The notes: generated from the letters alone by a model not told the origin. A stretch of 64,000 nt of DNA from DATEKX01 sp963726785 (GCA_963726785.1 CAVSDJ010000004.1:47236-111235); one strand, 5' to 3'; counted from the stretch's first letter, positions 19,288 through 28,322 are shown. Made by a program: numbers and translations.

Positions 19288-19388
19288 TCGAAAGAGCCTG
19301 AGGCAACGGCGCTTGACAACGCGCAAAGCGCAAAACTAAGATGAGCGTGCTGTAGCATGAATAATCCCAAATCTTCATCAGGTGACAG

Positions 19389-19841
19389 ATGACATATTTG
19401 TTGGCAATCTTGCTTTTTCAGACTCAAGGGCCGAGACCACCCGCGCCAACTCCGACGCCAACTCCGGTTCCGACGACTGCCCCGCCCATCTACGGCTACA
19501 TCCCGATAATCCTCTTTTTTCTGATAGCCATAGCCTTGCCATTCATATTGTTGGGATTGTCGCGGCTCATTCAACGTCGCGTGTACGAGCGCGAGAAGCT
19601 GCTGCCTTACGAGTGCGGCGTCGAGCCGATTGGCGATGCGCGCGACCGATTCAGCGTGCGCTTCTACATCGTAGCGATGCTGTTTCTCGTGTTCGATGTT
19701 GAAGTTGTATTCCTGTTTCCGTGGGCAATCATATATGACAAGCTGGCCATATTCGGGCTTGTTGAAATGCTCGTCTTCATAGGTATACTTGTCGTGGGAT
19801 ACTATTACGCATGGCGCAAGGGCGCGCTTGAGTGGGCTTGA
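19389..19841 (+). CDS. nuoA: NADH-quinone oxidoreductase subunit A, with Pro/Thr-rich N-terminal extension
   Basis: NuoA is a small membrane subunit of respiratory complex I with three transmembrane helices (about residues 36-58, 93-114 and 118-141). The family signature YECGVEP is followed by RFSVRFYIVAMLFLVFDVE; both are conserved in NuoA/ND3. The protein has 150 residues against the usual 115-125. The surplus is an N-terminal stretch with a short hydrophobic start (MTYLLAILLFQTQ) followed by a Pro/Thr-rich linker (PPAPTPTPTPVPTTAPP). The ATG at 19389 follows AGGTGAC. nuoB follows 33 bases downstream. Confidence 0.94.
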   Translation: MTYLLAILLFQTQGPRPPAPTPTPTPVPTTAPPIYGYIPIILFFLIAIALPFILLGLSRLIQRRVYEREKLLPYECGVEPIGDARDRFSVRFYIVAMLFLVFDVEVVFLFPWAIIYDKLAIFGLVEMLVFIGILVVGYYYAWRKGALEWA

Positions 19842-19874
19842 AGGATTTATATTTCAAATTGATTAGGAGCGGGC

Positions 19875-20444
19875 ATGGCAAAAGAGCGAGAAGAGATCAT
19901 TGAATCATCGAGCGGCATCATCACTTCGACCGTTGATTTCGTATTCAACTGGGCGCGCAAGTCTGCGCTCTGGCCTATGACGTTCGGGCTTGCCTGCTGT
20001 GCCATCGAGATGATGGCGACGGGCGCATCGCGCTTTGACTTGGATCGCTTCGGAGCAGGCGTATTTCGTCCAAGCCCGCGCCAATCGGATTTGATGATCG
20101 TCGCAGGCACTCCGACTTTGAAGATGGGGCCGGTCATCAAGCGCGTGTGGGATCAAATGCCTGAGCCAAAGTGGTGCATAGCTATGGGCGCTTGTGCTTC
20201 GACCGGTGGCCCTTTCCCCACTTACTCGACCTTGCAGGGAGTTGATCGCATAGTTCCGGTTGACGTTTACATACCGGGCTGCCCTCCGCGCCCCGAAGCT
20301 TTGCTCTACGGGTTGATGCGACTTCAGGACAAGATCATGCAAGAGCACCCGACACGGTTCATCTTCGGGCGCGGCAACGTCACTCAGGAACAGGTCGAAA
20401 GCGCCGAAGCAGCAGCAGCCGAAAGCAATGAAACAGCCGCATAG
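19875..20444 (+). CDS. nuoB: NADH-quinone oxidoreductase subunit B
   Basis: NuoB carries the terminal iron-sulfur cluster N2 that passes electrons to quinone in complex I. The ligand cysteines are visible: the tandem pair in LACCAIEMM, one in GACASTGGP and one in VYIPGCPPRPEALLYG. The protein has 189 residues with a short Ala/Glu-rich tail. The start ATG follows GGAGCGGGC. It is downstream of nuoA; nuoC and the other subunits are not in the window, so the nuo genes are split in this genome. An intrinsic terminator follows the stop codon. Confidence 0.95.
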   Translation: MAKEREEIIESSSGIITSTVDFVFNWARKSALWPMTFGLACCAIEMMATGASRFDLDRFGAGVFRPSPRQSDLMIVAGTPTLKMGPVIKRVWDQMPEPKWCIAMGACASTGGPFPTYSTLQGVDRIVPVDVYIPGCPPRPEALLYGLMRLQDKIMQEHPTRFIFGRGNVTQEQVESAEAAAAESNETAA

Positions 20445-20476
20445 GCTGAAAGCGAAATCTTATAGACTGTACCGAG

Positions 20477-20513
20477 AGCGCAGGGAAATAATAATCCCTG
20501 CGCTTTCTCTTTT
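20477..20513 (+). terminator. Rho-independent terminator after nuoB
   Basis: AGCGCAGGGA (20477-20486) pairs perfectly with TCCCTGCGCT (20495-20504) over an 8-base loop and is followed by TTTCTCTTTT. It ends the nuoAB transcript just before the methyltransferase gene. Confidence 0.8.
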
Positions 20514-20528
20514 GTGTTTATTAAAACG

Positions 20529-21616
20529 ATGCCGTCAGAAGCCACCGCACTTGAACTGAATCTGATCGCGCGCGTCATGCGCGAAGGGAAAATTACGTTC
20601 TGCGAGTTTATGCAGGCGGCGCTTTATGACTCTGAGCTTGGTTATTACAACACAGCGCGATTAAAGATAGGCGCGGCGGGCGATTACTACACATCGAGCA
20701 ACGTTCACCCTGCGTTCGGCGCAGTGCTTGCCCGCGCGTTCGCGGAATTATGGAATGAACTGGCAGGCGAGCGACCGCTCACGCTTGTTGAGATGGCGCG
20801 GGCACGGGCCAGCTTGCCTTTGATGTGATGACCGCAATGTGTGACGAGCACGATTTTGTATTCGACGATTTGAAATATGTGATTGTCGAATCAAGTCCGG
20901 CAATGCGCGCCAGACAGCAAGAGCGATTGACGGATTTCAGCGAGCTTATTTGCTGGCAGACGCTTGAGCGAATCGAGCGCAATCCGATTGCGGGAATCTT
21001 TTTTTCAAACGAGCTGGTTGACGCGATGCCTGTTCACAGGATTCGCTTCACGAAAAGTCGAATCGAAGAGCAATACGTGATCATTGAAGATGAACGGCTC
21101 GCGCTCGTCTGGGATGAGCCGTCTACTCCTGATCTGATTGATTACATCGAACGCACAAAGTTGAATTTCACAGAAGGCCAGGTGATCGAAGTCAATCTGG
21201 AAGCTGCCGGATGGCTCGAAAGTTTGTCTCGCGCAATCGAGCGCGGCTTTCTCGTGACGATTGATTATGGCGACATCGCGGGGCACTTGTACGGGGCTGA
21301 TCGCGCAGGCGGCACGCTTCGCTCGTTTTATCGGCACACGCTTGTTGATTCAGTTCTCGAACGCATAGGCGAGCAGGATATTACCGCAAGCGTCAACTTC
21401 ACGGCGCTGATCGAAAGCGGGCGCGATTTTGGATTTGAGACCTTGAGTTACGAGCGACAGACTTCGTTCCTGATTCGCAATGGATTGATTGAAAGAATCC
21501 AGGCGACCGCACACGATGCTGTGGATGATTTGAAAGAACGGCTCGCGATGAAAAACCTCTTCGTGCCCGGCGGCGCGAGCGATAACTTCCGCGTTCTGAT
21601 TCAGAAAAAGATATAA
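20529..21616 (+). CDS. MidA/NDUFAF7-type SAM-dependent methyltransferase (one frameshift)
   Basis: The N-terminal part (ITFCEFMQAALYDSELGYYN, GAAGDYYTSSNVHPAFG) and the later FFSNELVDAMPVHRI and FLVTIDYGD motifs match the DUF185/MidA family. The mitochondrial members (NDUFAF7) methylate an arginine on the NuoD-like subunit of complex I during assembly. The frame breaks at about 20796: adding one G to the GG run restores the SAM-binding glycine loop as VEMGAGTGQLAFDV. About 362 residues result, the normal length. It starts 84 bases after nuoB. The start at 20529 has no clear ribosome site, and the GTG at 20514 is an alternative. The link to complex I is inferred from family knowledge plus position. 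Confidence 0.85.
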
Positions 21617-21712
21617 CCGCTGACATACCGGAAGCGCGAAAACCCTGTCTGTTTCTACTCCTTATAACGAGTCGTAGGCCATGCTTGCATTTGTTATTTG
21701 TCGGGAGTAGTA

Positions 21713-21874
21713 TTGCCAGCCGTAACCAATATGACTACAGGATTGGCCGACTTGGCCAGTCTTATTGTTGCCCTGATCAAGGTTCAGAATCTGATCTCTA
21801 ATAAACAACATAATGAGGTGAAAAATGTCTTATGCTTTTATCATTCGCCCTTTTGGAATCAAGAAGGGGATTGA
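21713..21874 (+). CDS. possible small protein overlapping the next gene
   Basis: This is an open frame of 53 residues from a TTG at 21713, preceded by GGGAG, or 47 residues from an ATG at 21731. It has a helical hydrophobic segment (LADLASLIVALIKVQNLI). Its 3' end overlaps the start of the TRAFs-binding/SLOG gene by 50 bases in another frame. I have no family match and it may be chance. Confidence 0.2.
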   Translation: MPAVTNMTTGLADLASLIVALIKVQNLISNKQHNEVKNVLCFYHSPFWNQEGD

Positions 21875-23820
21875 TTTTGACAAGGTCGAAAGCCAGTTAA
21901 TTGATCCCGTGCTGACCGTCTTAATATAGAAGGTCGAACGACGGCGATTCGCTCAAGCAGGGAAACATTCGCACAGAGATGTTTCAGCGGCTGCTGACTG
22001 CTGATGTCGTTATCGTAGACATTTCCATTGGCAATGCAAATGTCTATTACGAGCTTGGAATTCGCCATGCCTTGCGCAATAAGCGAACCTTCATGATTCG
22101 ATGCGAAGGCAAGGAATTACCTCCCGATGAAATTCCATTCGACCTGAAAACAGATCGCTATCTTTCTTATGATGTGGCGAATCCCGGAGCCGCGCTTGAA
22201 AAGCTGAAGGAGGGGCTGCGGCAAACACTCCTTTCGGATGAGTCGGACAGCCCGGTTTTTCAGTTGTTGCCGTATCTGGCTGAGCAGGACAAATCGCGCT
22301 TTTTGGCCGTGCCCGTAGATTTTCCAGAAGAAGTCGAACGCGCACGAAATCGAGAAGTGTCTCGCAGTCAATGGGGCGATCTGAAATTGCTGCAAACAGA
22401 GATACGCGGATTCCCGTGGGCGGTCGAAGGGTTGAGGGTTATTGGCCGCGCGCAGTTCAGCAAAAAGGCATACGAATATGCGCGCGACACCTGGGAAGCC
22501 ATCCGCAAATACGATCCGAATGATAAAGAAGCTAATACCTTACTCGGCACAATCCATCAGAGAGTGGGCGATCTGACAGATTCCAACATTGCGCTCCAGC
22601 GCATTTTGAAAGATAAAAGCACCTCCAATGGGAGCGCGCCGAAGCGCATTCGTTGATCGGTCGCAACTTGAAAGAGAAGTGGAAAGAGCGTGGAAAGACC
22701 TGCCCGCCGAACAGCGAAAAGAAGCGGCATTGCGCTCTCCTTTTCTAAAAGAATCATACGATCAGTACAAGATGGGTTTTATAGCAGACCTCAATCATTA
22801 TTATTCCGGCATCAATGCGCTGGGAATGCTTACTGTGATAACAGAGATGGCGATGGCTCTGCCTGATGTCTGGAATGCAGGCTTTGATGAAGAGGATGAC
22901 GGAGCGCGTGAACTGAAAAAACTGAAGGACGAGTTGACGAAGCTGTGCGGCAGCGTGACGCTGTCTCTGGAAGCGGCAAAGGCTCGCGCTGAACGAGACG
23001 GAAAAGTAGACATATGGTTTAAGATCACGCTCGCTGACCTTGCCTGTTTGACTTCTAAACGCCCCATACGTGGCCGATCAATACGGCAAGGCGCTAGCTG
23101 GCGCGGAAGATTTTGAAATAGACGCCGCGCGCAGGCAGCTAGTCATATACGAGCAGCTTGAAGTTGTGAAAGAAAACGTCGCCGCATCTCTCAAAGCCAT
23201 TCCCAGCCCTAGTACTCTTGAAGAGGCCGGGGGAGGAGCCGCCTTACGTCCTGTTGTTTTCAGGCCACAGGATAGATTCTCAGACGCGCGAAGAGCCGCG
23301 TTTTCCAGCCAGCAAGGAAGACGAGGCGAGGCGCGCAATTAAAGAGGCGGTCGAGAAAGAATTGGGGCGTGTGAAAGGTAAGCTGGTCGGCTTTGCGGGC
23401 GGCGCATCGGGCGGTGACATTCTCTTTCACGAGGTATGCGCGGAGTTGAATATCCCTACGACTCTCTATCTTGTGATGCCGAGAGAGGAATATGTGAAGG
23501 CATCCGTGCAAGAGGCCGGGCCTGAATGGATGGATCGGTTTAATGCTTTGTATGATCGGCTGCAGCGACGTGAGCTGAGTGACTCAAAAGAACTTCCGCG
23601 CTGGCTGCAAAGCAAGGCCAACTATGACGTCTGGAATCGCAATAATCTCTGGACGCTGTATAACGCGATGGCTCGCGGCAGCCAATACGTTACGCTGATC
23701 GCGCTGTGGGACGGCAAGACGGGAGCCGGGCCGGGCGGGACACGTGACATGGTAGCCAGAGCGGAAGATAGAGGAGCAAGAACAATCAAACTCAACACGA
23801 AGGAGATATTCGGGCTATAA
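21825..23820 (+). pseudogene. TRAFs-binding/TPR protein with C-terminal SLOG-like domain, broken by at least four frameshifts
   Basis: When frames are joined this is one protein of about 660 residues. The N-terminus (MSYAFIIRPFGIKKG, then TADVVIVDISIGNANVYYELG) resembles nucleoside 2-deoxyribosyltransferase-like domains. The middle (WEAIRKYDPNDKEANTLLG, YYSGINALGML) matches the DUF4071/MAP3K TRAFs-binding region with TPR-like helices. The C-terminus (LLFSGHRIDSQ, GFAGGASGGDILFHE, LYLVMPREEY) is a SLOG-like Rossmann domain thought to bind nucleotides. Breaks lie near 21932, 22630-22690, in the C-run at 23062-23065 and in the G-run at 23229-23233; removing one base restores the frame at each of the last two. 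The start ATG at 21825 has GAGGTG upstream. Such domain sets are predicted to act in nucleotide signalling or stress response. A role here is inference, and the breaks may be sequencing errors. Confidence 0.65.
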
Positions 23821-23858
23821 CACCCGAAGCTTGAATCGATTCGCTGAGACCTGAATCG

Positions 23859-25409
23859 TCAATCGGTCGTCGTGTGTTTCGGCTGATTGCGGCCACGGAC
23901 GTAAAGCTCTGTTACTTGCCTGAGCCGCTTGCTCAGGCTTTTGGTCAGGGCCTTCTGCCCGAAGCGCCATCGCCAGTTGCCTTCCGTGCTGGCCGGAAGA
24001 TTCATCCGCGCATCAGAACCGAGACCCAGCAAATCCTGCATCGGAATGATCGCAGTGTGAGCGACCGATGCCATCGCCGCTCTTATGAAATCCCATTGAA
24101 TCTCTTTCCCATCCGAGTTCAGATACTCAAGACAAAACTGACGCTCGCGTTCGATCTGCTCTGCGGTTCGCGTAGAGCCTGCGCCCGCCTGACTGTTGAA
24201 CCATCCGACAGCCGTGTCGTTGTCGTGCGTGCCCGTATAGACGATTGTGTTTGGGACGTAGTTGTGCGGCAGATCCGTGTTCGTGGAGCTACGAAAACCG
24301 AATTGCAGTATTCGCATTCCGGGGAATCCGAAATCGTCGCGCAGAGCTTGAACATCGGGCGTGATGACTCCCAGGTCTTCGGCTATGACGGGCAATTCAT
24401 CGAAGTCGTATTTGAGCGCGTCAAAGATTTCGCGACCCGGCACTTCGACCCACCGCCCATTTTCAGCGGTCTTGTCTCCCGCAGGTATTTCCCAGCAGGC
24501 AGCGAAGCCGCGAAAGTGATCTATCCTGACTATGTCAACAACCTCAAGCGTCGCGCGCAGGCGATCTATCCACCACTTGTAACCGGTCGCGCGCAAACGA
24601 TTCCAATCATAGATGGGATTGCCCCAGAGCTGGCCCGTCTTGCTGAAGTAATCGGGCGGCACGCCTGCAACAACTGTTGGGTTGCCTTCCGAGTCGAGCT
24701 TGAACAATTCAGGATTCGACCAGACATCCGCTGAATCGTAAGCGACAAAGATGGGAATATCGCCGATGATCTTTATTTGATTTTTGTGGCAGTAATCTTT
24801 AAGCGCCGTCCATTGTTTATGGAAAAGGTATTGATAAAACTTCTGCGCCTCAATACGGTCGTGCAGTTCTTCGCGCGCCGCAAGCATAGCGCGGGGTTCG
24901 CGTTTGCGAAGACCAGGCTCCCATTGATTCCACGACGCGCCGCCGTTGGCATCTTTCAATGCGCGAAAGAGCGCGTAATCTTCAAGCCAGCTTTCTGACC
25001 GTTTTATGAACGCCAGAAAACCTGAGCGCAGATCGGTCTCGGTCGTGTGCTTGAAATTCTCGAACGCGCGGGCAAGCAGCGCGGTTTTGAAATCTATCAC
25101 GCGACCATAATCAACCTGCGCGGCGGGAAAGCGCGGAGTATGTTGCAGATCGTTTTCCGATAGCAGTCCGTCTGCGACGAGTCGCTCAGGGCTGATGAGC
25201 AGAGGGTTATTTGCGAACGACGAAAAGCATTGATAAGGCGAATCGCCGAACCCTGTCGGGCCGAGCGGCAGCACTTGCCAGAGGCTCTGACCGCTTTCGA
25301 CAAGGAAATCAACCAGCGCATAAGCTGCATCGCCCAGGTCTCCGATGCCAAAGCGTCCGGGCAGCGATGTCGGGTGCAGTAGAATGCCGCTCGATCTGGT
25401 AAAGCTCAC
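23859..25409 (-). CDS. malQ: 4-alpha-glucanotransferase (amylomaltase, GH77)
   Basis: MalQ moves glucan segments between maltodextrins, releasing glucose, in cytoplasmic maltodextrin or glycogen metabolism. The protein has 516 residues, the usual size. It begins RSSGILLHPTSLPGRFGIGD, the family's start. GH77 motifs include DIVRIDHFRGF (nucleophile Asp), VIAEDLGVITPDV (acid/base Glu) and YTGTHDNDT (transition-state Asp). It is complete. Upstream lie a repeat-type spacer and the divergent modB. No other maltodextrin gene is adjacent, but the GH13/GH31 region lies 10 kb away. Confidence 0.96.
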   Translation of the reverse strand: MSFTRSSGILLHPTSLPGRFGIGDLGDAAYALVDFLVESGQSLWQVLPLGPTGFGDSPYQCFSSFANNPLLISPERLVADGLLSENDLQHTPRFPAAQVDYGRVIDFKTALLARAFENFKHTTETDLRSGFLAFIKRSESWLEDYALFRALKDANGGASWNQWEPGLRKREPRAMLAAREELHDRIEAQKFYQYLFHKQWTALKDYCHKNQIKIIGDIPIFVAYDSADVWSNPELFKLDSEGNPTVVAGVPPDYFSKTGQLWGNPIYDWNRLRATGYKWWIDRLRATLEVVDIVRIDHFRGFAACWEIPAGDKTAENGRWVEVPGREIFDALKYDFDELPVIAEDLGVITPDVQALRDDFGFPGMRILQFGFRSSTNTDLPHNYVPNTIVYTGTHDNDTAVGWFNSQAGAGSTRTAEQIERERQFCLEYLNSDGKEIQWDFIRAAMASVAHTAIIPMQDLLGLGSDARMNLPASTEGNWRWRFGQKALTKSLSKRLRQVTELYVRGRNQPKHTTTD

Positions 25410-25487
25410 ATTGACCTCCGAAGTTATTGACTCGCGCCGCGCGATTATACAGAAGACGGGGCCGGGTGTCGAGGCCGGGGGCGGAGT

Positions 25488-25556
25488 GATGAATGATGAA
25501 TGATTTAAACAAGATTGTCCTTTCTCTATTCATCCTTCATCCTTATTTCCGGCCCC
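25488..25556. repeat. GATGAATGATGAA-type spacer between malQ and modB
   Basis: ATGAATGATGAATG on the left and ATTCATCCTTCATCC on the right can pair imperfectly. It is the same family as the element at 13300-13380. It lies between divergent genes, so it may overlap their promoters. Confidence 0.5.
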
Positions 25557-25581
25557 CGAACTGTGTTATCTTCATCAGCCG

Positions 25582-26247
25582 ATGGCAGCAATAGATTGGT
25601 TTCCGCTCGTGCTTTCGATAAGAGTCGCGCTCATAGCCACCGCGCTCGTCGTATTGATTGGCGTAGCGCTCGGATGGCTGCTCGCGCGGCGGCGCTTCTT
25701 TGGGCGAGAGATGCTTGATGCACTGGTCACGCTGCCTCTGGTTCTTCCGCCGACCGTGCTTGGCTATTACTTGCTGGTGCTGTTGGGTCGCAACAGCTTT
25801 CCAGGTCGCGCGATTGAAGCGATAACCGGCCAGCCGCTGGTCTTCACCTGGAAAGGCGCAGTCGTAGCCGCTGCCGTTGGCGCGCTGCCGCTGGTTGTGA
25901 AGACATCGCGCGCGGCAATCGCATCGGTTGACGCGGAACTTGAAGACGCGGCGCGAACGCTCGGCCAATCTGAGTGGCGCGTTTTCTGGCGCGTGACTAT
26001 GCCGCTCGCATCGCGCGGAATCATAGCTGCGGCGATGCTTGCTTTCGCTCGCGCGCTCGGAGATTTCGGCGCGACATTGATGGTCGCAGGCAATATCCCC
26101 GGTCGCACTCAGACTGCAGCAATCGCTATCTACGACGCAACGCAATCGGGCCGGGACGATTACGCGCTCGCCCTTGTGCTGATACTGTCGGCTATCGCGC
26201 TGACGCTCGTTTATGCGACTAATAAGTTAGCGACGAGTGACAAGTGA
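25582..26247 (+). CDS. modB: molybdate ABC transporter permease
   Basis: ModB is the inner-membrane channel of the molybdate importer. The protein has 221 residues with five to six membrane helices. The permease EAA loop that contacts the ATPase is visible (DAARTLGQSEWRVFWRVTMP). Other family features are VTLPLVLPPTVLGYYLL and GDFGATLMVAGNIPGRTQT. The start ATG at 25582 follows the repeat-type spacer. The periplasmic binding protein gene modA is not upstream, which is unusual; it may lie elsewhere. modC follows after an inverted repeat. Confidence 0.92.
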   Translation: MAAIDWFPLVLSIRVALIATALVVLIGVALGWLLARRRFFGREMLDALVTLPLVLPPTVLGYYLLVLLGRNSFPGRAIEAITGQPLVFTWKGAVVAAAVGALPLVVKTSRAAIASVDAELEDAARTLGQSEWRVFWRVTMPLASRGIIAAAMLAFARALGDFGATLMVAGNIPGRTQTAAIAIYDATQSGRDDYALALVLILSAIALTLVYATNKLATSDK

Positions 26248-26249
26248 GC

Positions 26250-26306
26250 AGTAGCCCGCGCGTAAGCAAGGGCTAAGACTTGCGCCCTTCCTCACGGTCG
26301 GGCTAC
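26250..26306. repeat. inverted repeat of the TAGCCCGCGCGTAAGC type (imperfect copy)
   Basis: GTAGCCCGCGCGTAAGCAAG on the left pairs with CTTCCTCACGGTCGGGCTAC with a few mismatches. It is related to the perfect copy at 9406-9461. It lies inside the modBC unit, so it is unlikely to be a full terminator; it could lower modC expression. Confidence 0.65.
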
Positions 26307-26311
26307 TGATT

Positions 26312-27428
26312 ATGTTATCGGTAAAAATAAAGAAGCGGCTCGGCAATACAGAGCGAAGCGATTCGGCAGTTGACGGATTCCTGCTCGACGTAGAAATCAG
26401 CGCGCAGCCGGGAGTCACGATTCTGTTTGGCGCAAGCGGGTCGGGCAAGACGACGACGCTCAAGTCTATCGCAGGAATCATTCGCCCCGACGAAGGAATC
26501 ATTAAAATAAACGGCGACACGCTTTTTGATTCAGAGCGCGCAATTGATCTGAAAATCCGGCAGCGCGGCGTCGGATACGTGTTTCAAAATCTGGCTCTCT
26601 TTCCGCATCTTTCTGCGCGCGACAATGTCGAGTTCGGCATGACTGACCAGCCAAAGAGCGAGCGTCGCAAACGCGCCGTTGCAATGATGGAAGCTCTGCG
26701 CATAGAGCATACGGCCAGCCGCAAGCCGCGCGACATTTCAGGCGGCGAAGCCCAGCGAGTAGCCCTCGCGCGCGCGCTTTCGTCGTCGGCCTCGAATCCT
26801 GCTGCTTGACGAACCGCTCTCTGCGATTGACGAGGCGACCAAACACGGCATCATCTCTGACCTCAAATCAATCAATCGTGAACTGCGCCTGCCGATCATC
26901 TACGTCACGCACAGCCGAGAAGAAGCAATAACACTTGGCGAGCGGGTCATCGTCTACGAGCGAGGTCGCATAGTGACCGAAGGCGAGCCGCTTGAGGTAT
27001 TCGGCGTGCCCATTACCGCGAGCGTGGCGCGGCTCACGGGGGTCGAGAATATTTTTGAAGGCCGCGTCATCGCAAAGACTGAATCAGGCGGCACGATGAC
27101 CGTCGAGATAAATGGCGAGAGCGAAGCTTGCCGCGTTGAAGTTCCCTTCGGAAGCGAAAGCGAGGGCGCGCGCGTCCGTGTGGCTGTGCCTTCGGGCGAC
27201 ATACTGCTGGCAACCGAAGAGCCTCGATCAACATCTGCGCGCAATCGCCTGCGCGGGCGCATCTCGGCGATTGAAGACAAAGGCAATCGCACAGTCGTCA
27301 GCGTCGCGAGCGGCGTCGTCTGGCGCGCAAGCGTCACCCGTCAGGCCGTTTCTGAATTGAACCTGTCGAATGATAAAGAAGTGTGGCTGGCTTTCAAGAC
27401 TCACTCGTGCTACCTGCTGGACGAATAG
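26312..27428 (+). CDS. modC: molybdate ABC transporter ATP-binding protein with TOBE domain (one frameshift)
   Basis: ModC is the ATPase that drives molybdate import. The Walker A motif is GASGSGKTTT, the Q-loop lies in YVFQNLALFPHL, the signature motif is ISGGEAQRVALARAL, and the Walker B motif ILLLDEPLSAID comes right after a frame break in the TTT run at 26778-26780. Removing one T joins the parts as ARALRRRPRILLLDEPLSA. The H-loop is IYVTHSREEA. The C-terminal part (about the last 110 residues) is a TOBE/Mop-type molybdate-binding domain. Its 3' end overlaps the convergent hpt gene by 35 bases. Confidence 0.9.
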
Positions 27429-27951
27429 TGCGAAGCTCTGCGATATGCGGCAGGTTGCGATAGCGTTGTTGATAGTCCATTCCGTAGCCGACTACGAAAA
27501 CGTCTGGAATTTCAAAGCCGCGATAAGCGATTGGCAGATCAATGATGCGGCGGGCCGATTTATCCAACAATGTGCAGACCGCGAGACTGGCCGGATTGCG
27601 CCGTTTGAGGGTCTGCACCAGATAGTTCGCCGTCAGCCCCGTATCAATAATATCCTCGACCAGAAGCACGTTCCGGCCAGCTATGCTCTGATCCAGATCT
27701 TTGGTTATTTGCACGACTCCTGACCCTTGCTGACCCGCGTAACTGGAGATCGCCATGAAGTCTATAGAGACCGTAATTGTCATCGCGCGAAGCAAATCTG
27801 CGGCGAAAATAAAAGAGCCTTTGAGAATGGCGACAACGGCCAGATCTTTATCCGTATAGCTTTCAGATATTTCTCGTCCAAGCTCTGAAACCCGCTCCTG
27901 GAGCCGATTCTGCGGTATCAACATTTTTTCGGCATCAATTTCGTTATGCAT
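27394..27951 (-). CDS. hpt: hypoxanthine phosphoribosyltransferase
   Basis: Hpt joins hypoxanthine or guanine to PRPP, giving IMP or GMP in purine salvage. The PRPP-binding motif VLLVEDIIDTGLTA is clear, as are LKGSFIFAADLLR and DFMAISSYAG. From the ATG at 27951 (MHNEIDAEKML) the protein has 185 residues, typical for the family. An in-frame start at 27993 adds 14 residues and has no better ribosome site. The 3' end overlaps modC tail-to-tail. A strong promoter on the opposite strand starts within 40 bases of the start codon and drives the candidate RNA. Confidence 0.93.
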   Translation of the reverse strand: MHNEIDAEKMLIPQNRLQERVSELGREISESYTDKDLAVVAILKGSFIFAADLLRAMTITVSIDFMAISSYAGQQGSGVVQITKDLDQSIAGRNVLLVEDIIDTGLTANYLVQTLKRRNPASLAVCTLLDKSARRIIDLPIAYRGFEIPDVFVVGYGMDYQQRYRNLPHIAELRTIRPAGSTSES

Positions 27952-27983
27952 AAAATTTTTTTCATTCGAGGTGCATTTTTTAG

Positions 27984-28011
27984 TTGACATCAAGAATTTC
28001 TGTGCTACTAT
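27984..28011 (+). promoter_or_regulatory. strong sigma-70-type promoter for the candidate RNA
   Basis: A perfect -35 box TTGACA (27984-27989) is followed by a 16-base spacer and the -10 box TACTAT (28006-28011), with an extended -10 TG at 28003-28004. No open frame follows on this strand. The expected start of transcription is about 28017-28018. Confidence 0.7.
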
Positions 28012-28014
28012 GTG

Positions 28015-28281
28015 CGAGCTTGGTTGGCAACAACCAGGTACGATCCCGAGAGGTTTTTGTTGAAGTCTTCTGGTTCAGGCGAAACGTTGAGACCTCGCAA
28101 GAGGTGTTAACAGGAGCATGAAACTTCGGTGTGATGGCTGAGGCTCGAAAGAGTCTCAAACGCCAGGGTCCTTTGGATTCTGGCGGCGGAAATCCGCAAG
28201 GGTTTCCAACATTAACGCTGAGGGCCGGAAGACGGACACTTAGATCACTCGGGATCGTTATATTTTGGCTCGAAATTTTTT
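28015..28281 (+). ncRNA. candidate structured non-coding RNA, class unknown, about 265 nt
   Basis: A promoter lies just upstream and a T-run (TTTTTT, 28276-28281) ends the element. Long-range pairing closes it: ACGATCCCGAG (28040-28050) with CTCGGGATCGT (28248-28258), and CGAGC (28015-28019) with GCTCG (28268-28272). Inside are at least five local hairpins: GGTTG-GCAA-CAACC (28022-28035), CCTC-GCAA-GAGG, GAGGCTC-GAAA-GAGTCTC, GCCAGGGTCC-TTT-GGATTCTGGC and GCGG-AAAT-CCGC. Three of the loops are GNRA only on the plus strand, which fixes the strand. I do not see the signatures of RNase P RNA, tmRNA, SRP RNA or the simple rod of 6S RNA. It lies between hpt and the PD-(D/E)XK-like gene, both on the opposite strand. 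Confidence 0.6.
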
Positions 28282-28322
28282 CCACTGCTTTCAAAAAAGA
28301 TTTCAAAGCTCTTCCAGGCGGA

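Noticed and set aside
28015..28281. RNase P RNA, tmRNA or 6S RNA
   Set aside because: The conserved RNase P core, the tmRNA ends with tRNA-like part, and the 6S rod with central bubble are not visible; a covariance search is still needed.
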